The notes under the pieces were generated by a model. That model was given only the letters and a program-made list of their open reading frames with translations, was not told the DNA's origin and did not search any database. The position numbers were made by a program, and so were the translations under genes. DNA of 64,000 nucleotides from contig NC_084803.1 of the NCBI RefSeq assembly GCF_963583255.1, positions 6,376,238 through 6,440,237 of the forward strand, written 5' to 3'. Origin of the DNA: Pyrus communis. Taxonomy: Eukaryota; Streptophyta; Magnoliopsida; Rosales; Rosaceae. Positions 1 to 10,671 of the stretch are shown piece by piece; positions within the stretch are counted from its first letter, which is position 1; each line of letters opens with the position of its first letter.

Positions 1-198
1 TTTTCTGTTTTGACTTAGTCGATTATCACGATTCTAGGGCTTGTTTATCGTGGGTTGTTATTTCACTTTCTGGTTGATGTAAAGCTATATAATAGCTAGT
101 TGATGTCTTTGAGTTCAATAAGAATACTCCCGAGTTTTATCAGTGCAATATACTTTGTGTTCACAAAAGCTTTACGTTAACCTAGTTCAGTTTCAACA
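1..198 (+). repeat. 5' LTR (3' portion) of the Copia element
   Basis: Aligns base for base with 4371-4568 apart from one C/T difference. About 103 bases of the LTR lie left of the window. The near identity implies a recent insertion. Confidence 0.95.
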
Positions 199-200
199 TC

Positions 201-213
201 TAGTATCAGAGCC
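201..213 (+). other. Copia primer-binding site
   Basis: tagtatcagagcc lies two bases after the 5' LTR. It matches the usual plant PBS TGGTATCAGAGCC, complementary to the 3' end of initiator methionine tRNA, with one mismatch. Confidence 0.85.
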
Positions 214-273
214 CCATCACGGGGCCTGACCAAAAATCTGCAAACACAGTTGTGTGTGTAAGAGAACAAGAAC

Positions 274-3200
274 ATGACATCCGAGAATAGCTTTGTGCAA
301 CCTGCCATCCCGAGGCTCGATGGGCACTATGATCACTGGAGTATGCTTATGGAAAACTTTCTGCGTTCCAAGGAGTATTGGAATCTAGTGGAGACAGGAA
401 TTACTACAGTCGCAGAAGGAGCTGACTCTAGTGATTTGCAGAAGAAGGCACTGGAGGAACTGAAGTTGAAAGACTTGAAGGCCAAGAACTACCTGTTTCA
501 AGCCATTGATCGTTCAATCCTGGAAACGATCTTGAAGAAGGACACGGCAAATGACATATGGGATTCCTTGAAGCAGAAGTATCAAGGGACAGCGCGTGTG
601 AAACGTGCTCAGTTGCAGGCACTTCGAAAGGAGTTCGAAGTATTGCATATGAAGACTGGAGAAACTGTCAATGATTACTTTGGAAGAACACTCATTATAG
701 CTAATAAGATGAGGGTGCATGGAGAAAGAATGGAAGATATAGTGATCATTGAGAAAATTTTGAGGTCTATGACTTCAAAATTTGACTATGTTGTTTGTTC
801 GATCGAGGAGTCGAATGACTTGGATACTCTATCCATTGATGAACTTCAGAGCAGTCTTCTTGTGCATGAACAAAGGATGAGTCGGCATGTGGTGGATGAA
901 CAAGCTCTCCAAGTAACCACTGGAGTCCAACAAGGAGGAAGAAGTGGTGGTCGTGGCTCCTATCGTGGAAGAGGAAGAGGAAGAGGAAGGGGTAGATTTG
1001 GGTTTGACAAGTCTATCCTAGAATGCTACAATTGTCACGAGCTAGGGCATTTTCCGTGGGAATGCCTTAAGAAGGCTAAGGACTCTAAGGCTAATTTTGC
1101 AGAAACAAAGGAAGAAATGCTGCTAATGGCACATGTGGATGTCAAGGAAGCTGAGATGGAGCATGTTTGGTTTCTTGATTCTGGGTGTAGCAAGCATATG
1201 TGTGGTAGCAAGGAAGCATTTATTGAAATGGATGCCAATTTCTGAGAGTCAGTCAAGCTGGGAAACAACTTCAGTCTCAGTGTGCAAGGCAAAGGGAAAA
1301 TGCGAATGGAAGTGCATGAGACCATGCATGTGATTACAGAAGTATTCTTTGTACCTGAATTAAAGAATAACTTGTTAAGTATCAGTCAACTACAAGAGAG
1401 GGGACTTGCAGTGCTAATGCAACATGGCAAGTGTAAGATCTTCCACCCTGAGAAAGGTTTCATACTTGAAACTGATATGACATACAATAGGATGTTTGCC
1501 TTGGTTGCTCGTTGCCCAATAAAGACACAAAGTTGTCTCTCCCTGACAACTACAGATCAAGCAGATCGCTGGCATTGTCGATATGGACATTTAAGTTGGA
1601 GCGGATTGAAGGTGCTACAACAAAAGAATATGGTTGAGGGGCTGCCAAAGTTCAAAGCCTCTCAGAAAGTGTGTGAAGGCTGTCTCGTGGGGAAGCAGCA
1701 TCGTGACTCTTTTCCTAGGGAAAATGCGTGGAGAGCCTCGAAGATCCTTCAGTTGATAAATGCTGACATTTGTGGTCCCATAAACCCAATCTCAAATAGT
1801 AAGACTATAGTAGAAGAACTTGGGTTTATTTTCTGGTGGAGAAATCAGAAGCTTTTGCAGTGTTCAAGATGTATAAAGCCAAAGTGGAGAAGGAAACAGG
1901 AGCATTCATAAGAAGTTTGAGGACGGATCGAGGAGGTGAGTTCACATCACATGAATTCACAGATTTTTGCAATGAGAATGGCATTCACAGACAGTTGACA
2001 GCTGCCTACACGCCTCAACAAAACGGCATTGCTGAGCGAAAGAATCGAACCATCATGAATATGGTTCAATGTATGTTATCAGAGAAGCATATTCCGAAGA
2101 CTTTCTGGCCAGAAGCAGTGAACTGGGCAGTTCATGTGTTGAATCGAAGTCCAACCCTTGTTGTGAAAAGCAAGACACCTGAGGAAGCATGGAGTGGGCG
2201 CAAACCATCGGTGGAGCATTTTAGGGTCTTTGGTTGCATCTCTCACGTGCACGTACCTGATAGCAAAAGAGTGAAACTTGATGACAAAAGCATCAAATGC
2301 ATACTGTTGGGGGTAAGTGAAGAATCCAAAGCTTATAGATTGTTTAACCCTGTCTCAAACAAAATTATTATAAGTAGAGATGTGGTATTTGAGAAAGATC
2401 AACAATGGATTTGGGATGGAAGTCATGAGGAAGCTATCTTAGCTGATCTTGATGAAGAAACAATTACAGAAGATGAAGGAAATGAAGAAGAAGATAAAGA
2501 AGAATCTGAAGCTCATGAGTCGGATGGTGATAACTCATTCGAATCAGAAGATGTCACAAATGAAGGCAATGCACCTTAAGAGGGACGAGCTCGAAGGCCA
2601 CCAATTTGGATGAGAGACTATGACACTAGTGAAGGTCTCTCTGATGAAGAAAGTATGAACCTGGCTCATCTAGCCTTGTTTACTAACGGCAATCCCACTA
2701 CTTATTGCGAAGCCATGAAGAGTGAGAAGTGGAAACAAGCAATGGATCGAGAAATAGAAGCAATAGAGAAGAATAATACATGGGAGTTGACTGACCTACC
2801 ATCAGGAGGAAAAACCATTGGAGTAAAGTGGGTTTTCAAGACAAAACTAAATGAAAATGGAGAGGTGGACAAGTACAAGGCTCGGCTTGTTGCCAAGGGG
2901 TATAGCCAACAATATGGAGTAGATTTTTCTGAAGTGTTCGCACCAGTGGCACGATTGGATACAATTCAAGTGGTTATTTCCCTTGCTGCACAAAGGAGTT
3001 GGAAGATCTACCAACTCCATGTCAAATCAGTTTTCTTGCATGGAGAGATTAATGAAGAAGTCTTTGTTGAACAACCACCTGGATATGAACAGAAGGGAAG
3101 GGAAGCGAAGCCAAGGTATATCGTCTCAAGAAGGCGCTATATGGGCTCAAGCAGGCTCCACGAGCATGGTACAGTCGAATAGAGGCGTATTTTATCAAGG

Positions 3201-4228
3201 AAGGCTTCAGCAAATGTCCCTTTGAGCACACATTGTTTATCAAGACAGCCAATGAAGGTAAAATATTGATTGTATGCCTATATGTTGATGATCTTATTTT
3301 CACTGGGAATGATGAAGTGTTGTTTGAGCAATTTAAGAAATCCATGATGATTGAGTTTGATATGATTGATCTCAGACAAATGAGGTACTTTCTTGGCATT
3401 GAAGTAATACAGACATCAGATGGTATTTTTATGAGTCAACGTAAGTATGCACATGAAGTGTTAGAAAGGTTTAACATGGGTTAGTGCAACTCAGTGCATA
3501 ACCTTGCAGTTCTTGGTTTCAAACTCACTCGTGATGAAGGAGGAGCGAGATTAGATAGCACATTTTATAAGCAGATGGTTGGAAGTCTTATGTACTTAAC
3601 AGCTACACGACCTGATCTTATGTACACCGTAAGCCTAATCAGCAGGTACATGGAGTATCCTACTGAGACTCATGTGATGGCAGCCAAAAGGATTTTAAGG
3701 TACATAAAGGGCACTGTTGAGTTTGGGGTATTCTACAAGAAGGGAGGAGATGAAGGGCTTATCGACTATACAGACAGTGACTATGCTGGTGATCAAGATG
3801 ACAGAAGGAGCACGTCAGGCTATGTATTTATGATGAATTCAGGAGCAGTCTCATGGTCCTCGAAGAAGCAACCAGTGGTCACTCTTTCCACCACTGAAGC
3901 AGAGTTCATTGCTGCAACTTCAAGTGTGTGTCAAGTAATGTGGTTAAGAAGGATTTTGAGTAGTTTGAATTTGAGGCAAACTGGTCCGACAGTGGTTTAT
4001 TGTGATAATGTCTCAACCATTAAGCTTTCAAAGAATCCAGTAATGCATGGTCGTAGTAAACATATAGATATAAGGTTTCATTTCCTTCGAGATCTTGTCA
4101 AAGATGAGGTAGTGGAGTTGCTGCAGTGTTCTACGCAGAAGCAGATAGCAGACATAATGACGAAGCCGCTGAAACTTGAAGTATTTCAGAAGCTGCGAGA
4201 TTTAATGGGTGTTTGCAAAATGCCCTAG
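274..4228 (+). pseudogene. Broken Copia gag-pol polyprotein
   Basis: Gag with a CX2CX4HX4C zinc knuckle (CYNCHELGHFPWEC) is followed by the protease motif FLDSGCSKHMCG, the GAG-pre-integrase HCRYGHLS region, integrase (LRTDRGGEF, QQNGIAERKNRT), reverse transcriptase (YVDD at 3281-3292) and RNase H (YTDSDYAGD, STTEAEF). It resembles the TNT1-94 type polyproteins common in plants. The frame is broken at least five times: an in-frame TGA at 1243-1245, a small deletion with frameshift near 1803-1812 in the integrase core, TAA at 2577-2579, a frameshift near 3110-3120 in RT, and TAG at 3482-3484. It cannot make a full polyprotein, so recent movement must have relied on proteins from another copy. 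Confidence 0.92.
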
Positions 4229-4267
4229 AATAAACTGTATATCAATGATATTCAGTTTAAGGGAGGA

Positions 4268-4568
4268 TGTTGAAGTTATTCGAGATTCTTGATGATAGGG
4301 TTCCTTTATTCTAGGGTTTATTCCTGGACATGCTAATAACCCTCCTACACTTGAGGGACAAGTTTGTTTGTTTTCTGTTTTGACTTAGTCGATTACCACG
4401 ATTCTAGGGCTTGTTTATCGTGGGTTGTTATTTCACTTTCTGGTTGATGTAAAGCTATATAATAGCTAGTTGATGTCTTTGAGTTCAATAAGAATACTCC
4501 CGAGTTTTATCAGTGCAATATACTTTGTGTTCACAAAAGCTTTACGTTAACCTAGTTCAGTTTCAACA
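4268..4568 (+). repeat. 3' LTR of the Copia element
   Basis: 301 bp, TG...CA, preceded by a purine tract. It contains a likely TATA-type stretch (ctatataatagc). Confidence 0.95.
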
Positions 4569-4830
4569 CATATATAAAATTAACGAACCCTTGTTAATAA
4601 ATGTTAATGAATTGCATCCCACATTGTATCAAAATGTTAAAAGTAAAAGAGAGAAGAACAGCAGTTAGTTTTTCCTCACAACTAATCTCTTCTACGGCAT
4701 CATCAAATGCCTCTGAAAAATGAGCTTGACCAAAACAAGGGGACTGAAAAAAGCCGAAAGGATCTTAATCTGAAACGAGGGAGATGGCTATATGGGGTTA
4801 GCAATCTGCATCTTCATCTGTATTCAAATG
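4569..4830. other. TNL 3' flank scrap joined to ChaC 3' region
   Basis: Bases 4569-4605 resemble 54303-54340, downstream of the intact TNL, including ttaacgaacccttgttaata. From about 4611 the sequence matches 55463 on, the 3' region of the ChaC gene. About 1.1 kb present in block B is missing between them. This is the right-hand end of another copy of the block. Confidence 0.65.
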
Positions 4831-5255
4831 TTACGAGTCCATGGCGATGGCTTCTGGCAGCGGGTGCAGTTGGAGGGCCGGGATGTTGGACTTGAGCGGG
4901 AGGTGGGTTGGCCCGGCCAACTTCTTCTCCTTTGGAAATCCTTTTCCGGCTATCCCAAGAACCTTCCTCACCTCATTTGCTAGCTCTATCACATAGTCCT
5001 CTTCATGGCCTGCCCATGTCAGAAATTCTCTACTCAGTATTAACATCTACACGAATTTAATAAAGAACTAAGAATCATCCGGTCATGGACCTTGCACAGA
5101 TAACTTTGATTCGTAAACAGGAATGTGGGTAACGAGTTTGCTCACCTATATCGAACACAGCCTTCTCCAACAGAAGAGATAGTCTCTATTGTTTCCGCAG
5201 GGCCCAAAAGCTGTTGCAATTTGCCTGAAAGAGAAATACTTAATGATCAGTAGAA

Positions 5256-5306
<51 letters not shown>

Positions 5307-6152
5307 GAAGTATTATAACATAATGAAAACATGGGAAACAAACATATAATGTGTGTTTATTTAAGTATACAACAAGTCCCTAATAATTCATTATAAAAAA
5401 TAAAATATAAAATGAAAGTTATCTATTTTTTGTCCAAGTGAGTCACAATCCAGACGGGTCTGGGCGAGCTAAGCGAGTGCTTAAGCGGTCTAGGCGGGCG
5501 CCTCCTTTCTTAATTTTCAAACACCTAAGCATTAATCGAAGCAGTGGTCAGCCGCCTAGTACCTGGACCCCGCTAGGCGGGGATTTTTAGAACTGTGGGT
5601 GCAGGAAATGAGGGATCTACAACAAAATGACTACACGATAACTCCTGTCAAGGAAGGCTCAGTCTCAGAGAACTCCCCTTCCTGTGCACAAAGCAAATAG
5701 ATATTATGGCAAGCAGAACAAAACAATAACAAAAAATCCCAAATGTAAAGAAAACCGGCTAGTCCAGGCGTGGGAGTGGACTAATATTCAAGCTACTCTT
5801 ACCTTATAAAAGTCGACGAGAGTCTTTGAATCATATTCACATTCTCTCCTTTCCAGTTACTGCAAAGAAAGGAAATGAATTAAGCATGACTATTAGATGA
5901 ATAGGGTAAGACAACGGCTGCTACTCTCAGCTGAGCTGACGATCTATGACCACAAGGATAAATGTTACAGTTGAATAAGCATACCTCCATTGCCAATTTC
6001 TCCCCTTCTGGCCCGCAGCACCCCACTGTTAGAGACACTTTGAATGTCAGAAGGAAACACTAAGCGCATGAACCACACAACAAAAGCTAAAAAATAATCG
6101 AACGTTTAACGGGTATCTGTACTACTCTAGAATGTTACTTACGCAGATAGCT
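4831..6152 (-). pseudogene. Truncated ChaC-type gamma-glutamylcyclotransferase pseudogene
   Basis: This is a partial copy of the intact gene at 55684-57263, same strand. Exon 8 (about 4831-5010) is still open and ends at TTA 4831-4833. Exon 7 (about 5145-5224) lacks one T relative to the intact gene, a frameshift. Exon 6 is gone, replaced by about 350 bp of AT microsatellite and repeat (5250-5598). Exon 5 (about 5637-5683) is recognisable. Exon 4 (about 5803-5860) now begins with a TAA in place of the TAC codon. Exon 3 (about 5985-6028) has lost about 16 bases. The copy stops inside exon 2 at about 6152, so exon 1 and the promoter are absent. It is non-functional. Confidence 0.88.
5250..5598. 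repeat. AT microsatellite plus inserted repeat replacing exon 6
   Basis: A pure (AT)n run spans about 5259-5302. It is followed by AT-rich sequence and then a GC-rich end with repeated cctaggcgg/ctaggcggg motifs ending ggatttttagaactgtg (about 5455-5598). Flanking intron sequence matches the intact gene on both sides, so this block is foreign and took the place of exon 6. Confidence 0.65.
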
Positions 6153-6850
6153 GTTGAATCATTTTTAAATTTGAGTCAGAGGACAGACCAACTGAAAACA
6201 GTGCATTACCTGTTGAATCAAGGGAGGAAACAGAGAAATCAAACTCTCCCATACCTTCCTCAGTAACTCCTTCCTGACCGGCCAACCCCACAAACTGCAC
6301 ACAATCATTCCATCCCCATCAATTCTTGCGGAAATGGCTTCCAGCTGGAACCAAAATTCTGAAAGCAGCCCTACCCCTAGCCCTCCCTCCCTGCCTCACC
6401 GTCTCTCTGCGCACCCGTTATCGACCAAAACAGAACCAAACTTTCGGGCACCCCTACCCTTGCTTCGCTCATCCTACCCCTCCCTCTCTCCTCCCGTCTT
6501 TCTTCCCATCCCTTTTGCAACGCACGACTCTTCCCTCTCTCCTCTTCTCTCACCCACGAGTCTTCCATCTTTCCTCTTCTCTCTGTCATTCTGCAGGCTG
6601 CCGGTTAGCCTTCGTGGGTGAGTCACCGCATCCACCTCACCCCGTACCGAAACCAGCCACAGCCCAAACCCGCAAAGCCCATCGCCCAAATCCAAAAACA
6701 AAAACCCCAGCCCGAACCCAAACCTTCCACAAAGCCCACTCATTAAAGCAATGGCATGGCCGTAATTAAACTAAAATTCGAACCCAAACACTGTTTATTT
6801 GAATAGTGTAATTGGAATCCCTTCTCTAGACTAAGGTAATACCAACACTA
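6153..6850. repeat. CT-rich repeat-like segment, similar to 25750-26340
   Basis: Similarity to the ChaC gene stops at 6152. The segment shares ordered landmarks with 25750-26340: cagtgcattacc...gaat(c/t)aagggag near its start, a long CT/CCT-rich middle, and a tail with aacactgtt(t/c)att(t)...agtg...agactaa(g/a)gtaat. I read the two as diverged copies of one dispersed repeat, family unknown. Open stretches inside it (from 6326 or 6334) are low-complexity Ser/Pro translations without a recognisable domain. Confidence 0.5.
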
Positions 6851-7133
6851 GTATTAGGAATGGCATGCTTATGATTTCATATTTATGAAATTAATTACTC
6901 ATGTCTTTATCATATCGATTTACCTTTTTTTAAGAATTCTTTGTTTAAATTTGCAGGATTTAGGACAATTTTTCTTTTAAAGTTATGGGTTCTTTTGATA
7001 TAATTTTTTTTATCTGAATTATTCATTTAATTTCTGAGATTTTTTTATTAAATCTCCAAATTGACTTATAATGATTAGACTTGAAACAGGTTATGTAAAT
7101 CAGCTTTGGTGAAGGAGTTGTTCCGCAGCCTGA

Positions 7134-8331
7134 GAGCAACTCCAGCCCAGCACCAATTGACTGGCACCAAGTGAAGAAAACAGCCCAGCATGCAGGGAAT
7201 GAGCTCCAGCCCGCAAAATTGACTGGCACCCAGCCCGTGCCAGTCAACAGCCCAGCCCAAAATGGACAGACCCAGAGGCCGGTCTGTTTCTTGGCGCGTG
7301 CACAACACGCGGTGGAGATGGCGAGTAGCCGACAGCGGCTGCAGGCAGTGGGGCCCGCGGTGCAGGGCAAGTGGACTGAGTCTGTCAAAGGGCTACGTGG
7401 CCCTCCTCAGAGCCGTTGGATTTCCAACGGCTAGTTTTTGTAGGCCGTTGGATTTCCAACGGTAAAAAAAAATTTAATTTCAATTTTAAATTGGACCGTC
7501 CGATCACAGATCAACGGTCCACGTTTATTTGACCAAAAATTAAAAAAAAAAAAAAGGCCCAACGGTTAGAAATTTGACCGTTGGCCACGTGGCAGCGTGT
7601 TGGCTGTTGGATTTGATTATTTTTCAAATCCAACGGTCCAGATTAATTACAACATTAAAATTTATTAAAAATTAATTAAAAAAAAATTTCTATAAATACC
7701 TAACCCTCATCTTCCACCTTACACCACATTTCAATATTTTCTACACTTTCTACACTTTCTACATTTGAATGGATGTAGGGATGTAGGGTTTATATGGACA
7801 AAAAAAAAAAAGATGAGGTTCTGAACAATGCCACGTGGCACTACGTGATTGGTTGAAAATCTTAGCGGAAATCTATTCAAAAAATAGTACGTTCGGATAA
7901 TGACACGTGGCGTGACGAGATTGGTTAAAAATCTTATCGAAATCTTGCCTAAATTATTGTAAACAGGAAGTGACACGTGGGTTGTCGGGATTGGTTGAAA
8001 ATCTTAGCGGAAATCTATTCAAAAAATAGTACGTTCGGATAATGACACGTGGCGTGACGAGATTGGTTAAAAATCCTATCCGAAATTATAACTATTTTTT
8101 ATTTATTATTTTATAAAAAAAATTATTTAATATTTTAAATGGACTGGGTGCCAGCGCATTTTGTAGGGGTGGAGATCGTTTGTGCCAGCGCATTTTTAGA
8201 CTAGGTGCCAGCACATTTTTTTTGGGGTGGAGATGCTTTGGCCTATTACTGTTCATTGGGTCTATTACTGTTCAATTAAGTGGATAAATGGGCTGGGTGC
8301 TGGCGCAAAGTAGATAGGGGTGAAGTTGCTC
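7134..8331. mobile_element. PIF/Harbinger-like non-autonomous DNA transposon
   Basis: The terminal inverted repeats are GAGCAACTCCAGCCC at the left and the reverse complement of GAGCAACTTCACCCC at the right. Both ends are flanked by TGA (7131-7133 and 8332-8334), a 3-bp duplication of the TNA kind used by this superfamily. The 1198-bp interior has no transposase. It holds two hairpins around ccgttggatttccaacgg (about 7412 and 7443), a possible TATA box (ctataaatacc, about 7690), a 70-72 bp repeat array with CACGTG cores, and several GC-rich 'gggtgccagcgca' repeats near the right end. The superfamily call rests on the TIR and TSD only. Confidence 0.7.
7820..8090. promoter_or_regulatory. Periodic CACGTG (G-box/ABRE-like) array inside the transposon
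   Basis: Palindromic CACGTG cores occur at 7832, 7904, 7974 and 8046, spaced 72, 70 and 72 bp, with a fifth upstream at 7586. Most are embedded in gacacgtggc, the ABRE/G-box form bound by bZIP and bHLH factors. Units share gagattggttaaaaatc. A long internal repeat (about 7853-7933 versus 7994-8073) accounts for part of the array. Regulatory activity is inferred only. Confidence 0.5.
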
Positions 8332-8334
8332 TGA

Positions 8335-8950
8335 AGGAGAACATAACAACATTTTTGAAATAAGGTCTGACCAAAACTTTTCTATAAAATTTTACAATTT
8401 TTGAGTTTTAAGACATTCAAATTCACATCTACCTACATTAATCTATTAAGTAGGTTGCCTATTGATTTTTTTTTTTTTTTTTGAGGGAATTTTGTGTACA
8501 AAGTGTTGTGTTGGAACCAGCAATGCAGGGGCGAGATCAGATCGGTACAAGGTTTGTTTCTCGAATCACATTCATTAGTTAGATTATTAATGAGCTTCAA
8601 TTGGGGGTTTCAATATGATTTTGTAATTTCCCTTTATTAGAGAAGAAAAATTAATAAATCACAAGAAATGGAGCAATTGGAAACATGACTGCAAGTGATA
8701 AGCCAAAATATTTGTTTTAAGCAACTATACTACTTCAAGCAATGACTGTTGATATGGTATGCCTAAAAATATTTGAGGGCTAAACATTTAACACTTAATT
8801 AATTTAGCTTCAAATTATTTTATTTTCTGTCATAAAAAATTAGCTAAAAATTAACATTCTATAATATAGTTTCAATTGTAAAAGGTAGTAAATTGAGGTT
8901 CTTTGACTCATGATTGATATTGGTTTTCTGCATTCGGTTTTAGTTTCAAA
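8335..8950. other. AT-rich intergenic sequence
   Basis: No gene is seen between the Harbinger-like element and the Helitron end. It contains a T-run near 8467-8482. Confidence 0.6.
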
Positions 8951-8985
8951 CTAGAAAATGTGCCCGCGCGATGCCGCGGGACTTG
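8951..8985 (-). other. Helitron 3' terminus with hairpin
   Basis: On the plus strand this reads ctagaaaatgtgcccgcg then cgatgccgcgggac. The minus strand gives a 6-bp stem (CCCGCG/CGCGGG) about 8-10 bases before the terminal CTAG at 8951-8954, with flanking T. Confidence 0.85.
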
Positions 8986-9599
8986 AATACATGATGTTGA
9001 GCTGTATGATGAAGATATGTTTTATCTGAATAAATTTAACACAATGAAGAATGAAGAGAGGGATAAATGTGTGAATGGGGTTGATAAGATATGTAGTTTT
9101 GTTTTTATATACATTCAACTTAACTGATGTGAAAAGACATTGATCAATTAGCAGAACGAAAGTGAACGTTTTGGTTCCTTAATAAACAAAAGTAACATGT
9201 AGTTTACACAAATGTCGGCCCTGTAGTAAAGGTGGCAAAATAGATGTCATTTAAGTAAAGCACATGTTTGAGCAGTTGACAAAACATATAAAAACTGTTT
9301 TGTTCTTATTCTAGCATCATAGTTTTGAAGCACAAACGCGCAGAGTAAAAACTATGCAAGACGTTTGTTTCCTTAAGAAAGAGGAGTAACATGTTGTCCA
9401 CACATATTTTGCCATTACATTTAAGATGGCAAAATATGTCTTGTAGGTTGGTTATCTGTTTCAGTAGTTACCAAAAAACAAAAAGAGTGTTTCGTTGTTG
9501 TTGAAGCAGCCAAGTCCTTAAGCTAAAATGTTGAAAGGCAAAAAGATGTAGAAAGCCCTGCTGCAGTCGATCACGGAGCTTGTGGTGTTAACTTTTTCT

Positions 9600-10170
9600 G
9601 AGAGTGGACATCTTCCGCACTATAACAAAGAATATAAATTATAGTTTAACAAATGCTACCATGATGTTTGTTATGTAGGTGTCTGCTGGAAAAACAAATT
9701 GTAATTTACCTATCTTTGGTTTTTTTGGTTTGAGATTTTGTTCTGAGTGTGGCTATCGGCACTTTGTCTGTTGGTTCAATTTTGGGGATAACCAGATTGT
9801 GGAATTCTTTAGCAATTCTAGCAGAATTGGTTGTGTCTGTTTGGTCGCCGCGAGGTTTTTTGCTGTCAATGAAGGTACAAATTTATAAAGTTAGAGAACA
9901 TCTAGGGAAGGGAGAATGGGACCAGTGAAAGAAGACAACTTTGGAAACCCAGCTTCATGTAAATTTCATTTCTCCCTTGCGGCAAGAAGTAAAGAAACAT
10001 GGAAATCAGTTTGATTTCTGCTGTGTTAGAATTATTGATACAGTGAATGCATCACGGCCTTCCAGTGTTAAAATTAGTGATACAGGTACAAAAACAACAA
10101 AAAATCATGTGCAATCGAATCAAGTGTTGAAAAAGCAAAGAAGAAGTAGATGTTCATTATGAAACCTATA
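9600..10170 (+). other. Unrecognised open stretches near Helitron 3' end
   Basis: Two short plus-strand open frames (9679-9888, 9941-10162) show no known domain. The first follows an acceptor-like tatgtag. It may be a captured gene fragment or chance. Confidence 0.25.
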
Positions 10171-10524
10171 GTAAGAAAAAAAAGAGCTCAAATATGTTGG
10201 CTTGGTTTGCAATAGTATAGCTGGTAAGAATGCAAGTGGAAGAATTGTTCTGAAGAGAAATATATAATTAAAAGCAACTAAAAGTAAGCTATTGGAAGAA
10301 ATTTAGAAACTCAAAAACACCAGCACTAAGTTAGACGCAAGCTCAACACAATTTAAATAGTAAAAATTCAAATATATATACATATATGCTCTTGAATTGA
10401 GAACTTCATCAAAAGAAGACTGAAATATTGTTGAACATTGTTTTGGCTAATCAAAGTTAAAACATAACAAACCAATAAAAAAAAAGAGTTAAATGGAATC
10501 CCATGGTCAATGGGGTATCAAATT

Positions 10525-10640
10525 GTAAACAGTATAAGTCTAAAATTGTAGTGTACCTAAGAGAAGCATGGTTTGGAAGATTGTAAACACTATAAGTCTA
10601 AAATTGTAGTATACCTAAGAGAAGCATGGTTTGGAAGATT
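10525..10640. repeat. 58-bp direct tandem duplication
   Basis: gtaaacagtataagtctaaa at 10525 recurs at 10583 and continues to gcatggtttggaagatt in each copy, with few differences. Confidence 0.85.
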
Positions 10641-10671
10641 TGCACATGAGATTTTAAAGCAAGAGAAAACT

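Larger units (their letters stand above)
1..4568 (+). mobile_element. Ty1/Copia LTR retrotransposon, 5' end cut by window
   Basis: The 3' LTR is 4268-4568 (301 bp, starts TGTTGAAG, ends TTTCAACA). The 5' LTR is represented by its last 198 bases (1-198), which match 4371-4568 with one visible difference (T at 26, C at 4396). A primer-binding site (201-213) and a purine-rich tract just before the 3' LTR (GGGAGGA, 4261-4267) complete the structure. Domain order is gag, protease, integrase, RT, RNase H, which is Copia order. The sequence after the 3' LTR (catatat..., 4569 on) matches the TNL 3' flank at about 54303, so the element inserted into a copy of that flank. The left target-site duplication lies outside the window. 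Confidence 0.95.

Noticed and set aside
6326..6769. Overlapping 95-147 residue open frames
   Set aside because: Ser/Pro-rich low-complexity translation of a CT-rich repeat, no domain, several frames open at once.
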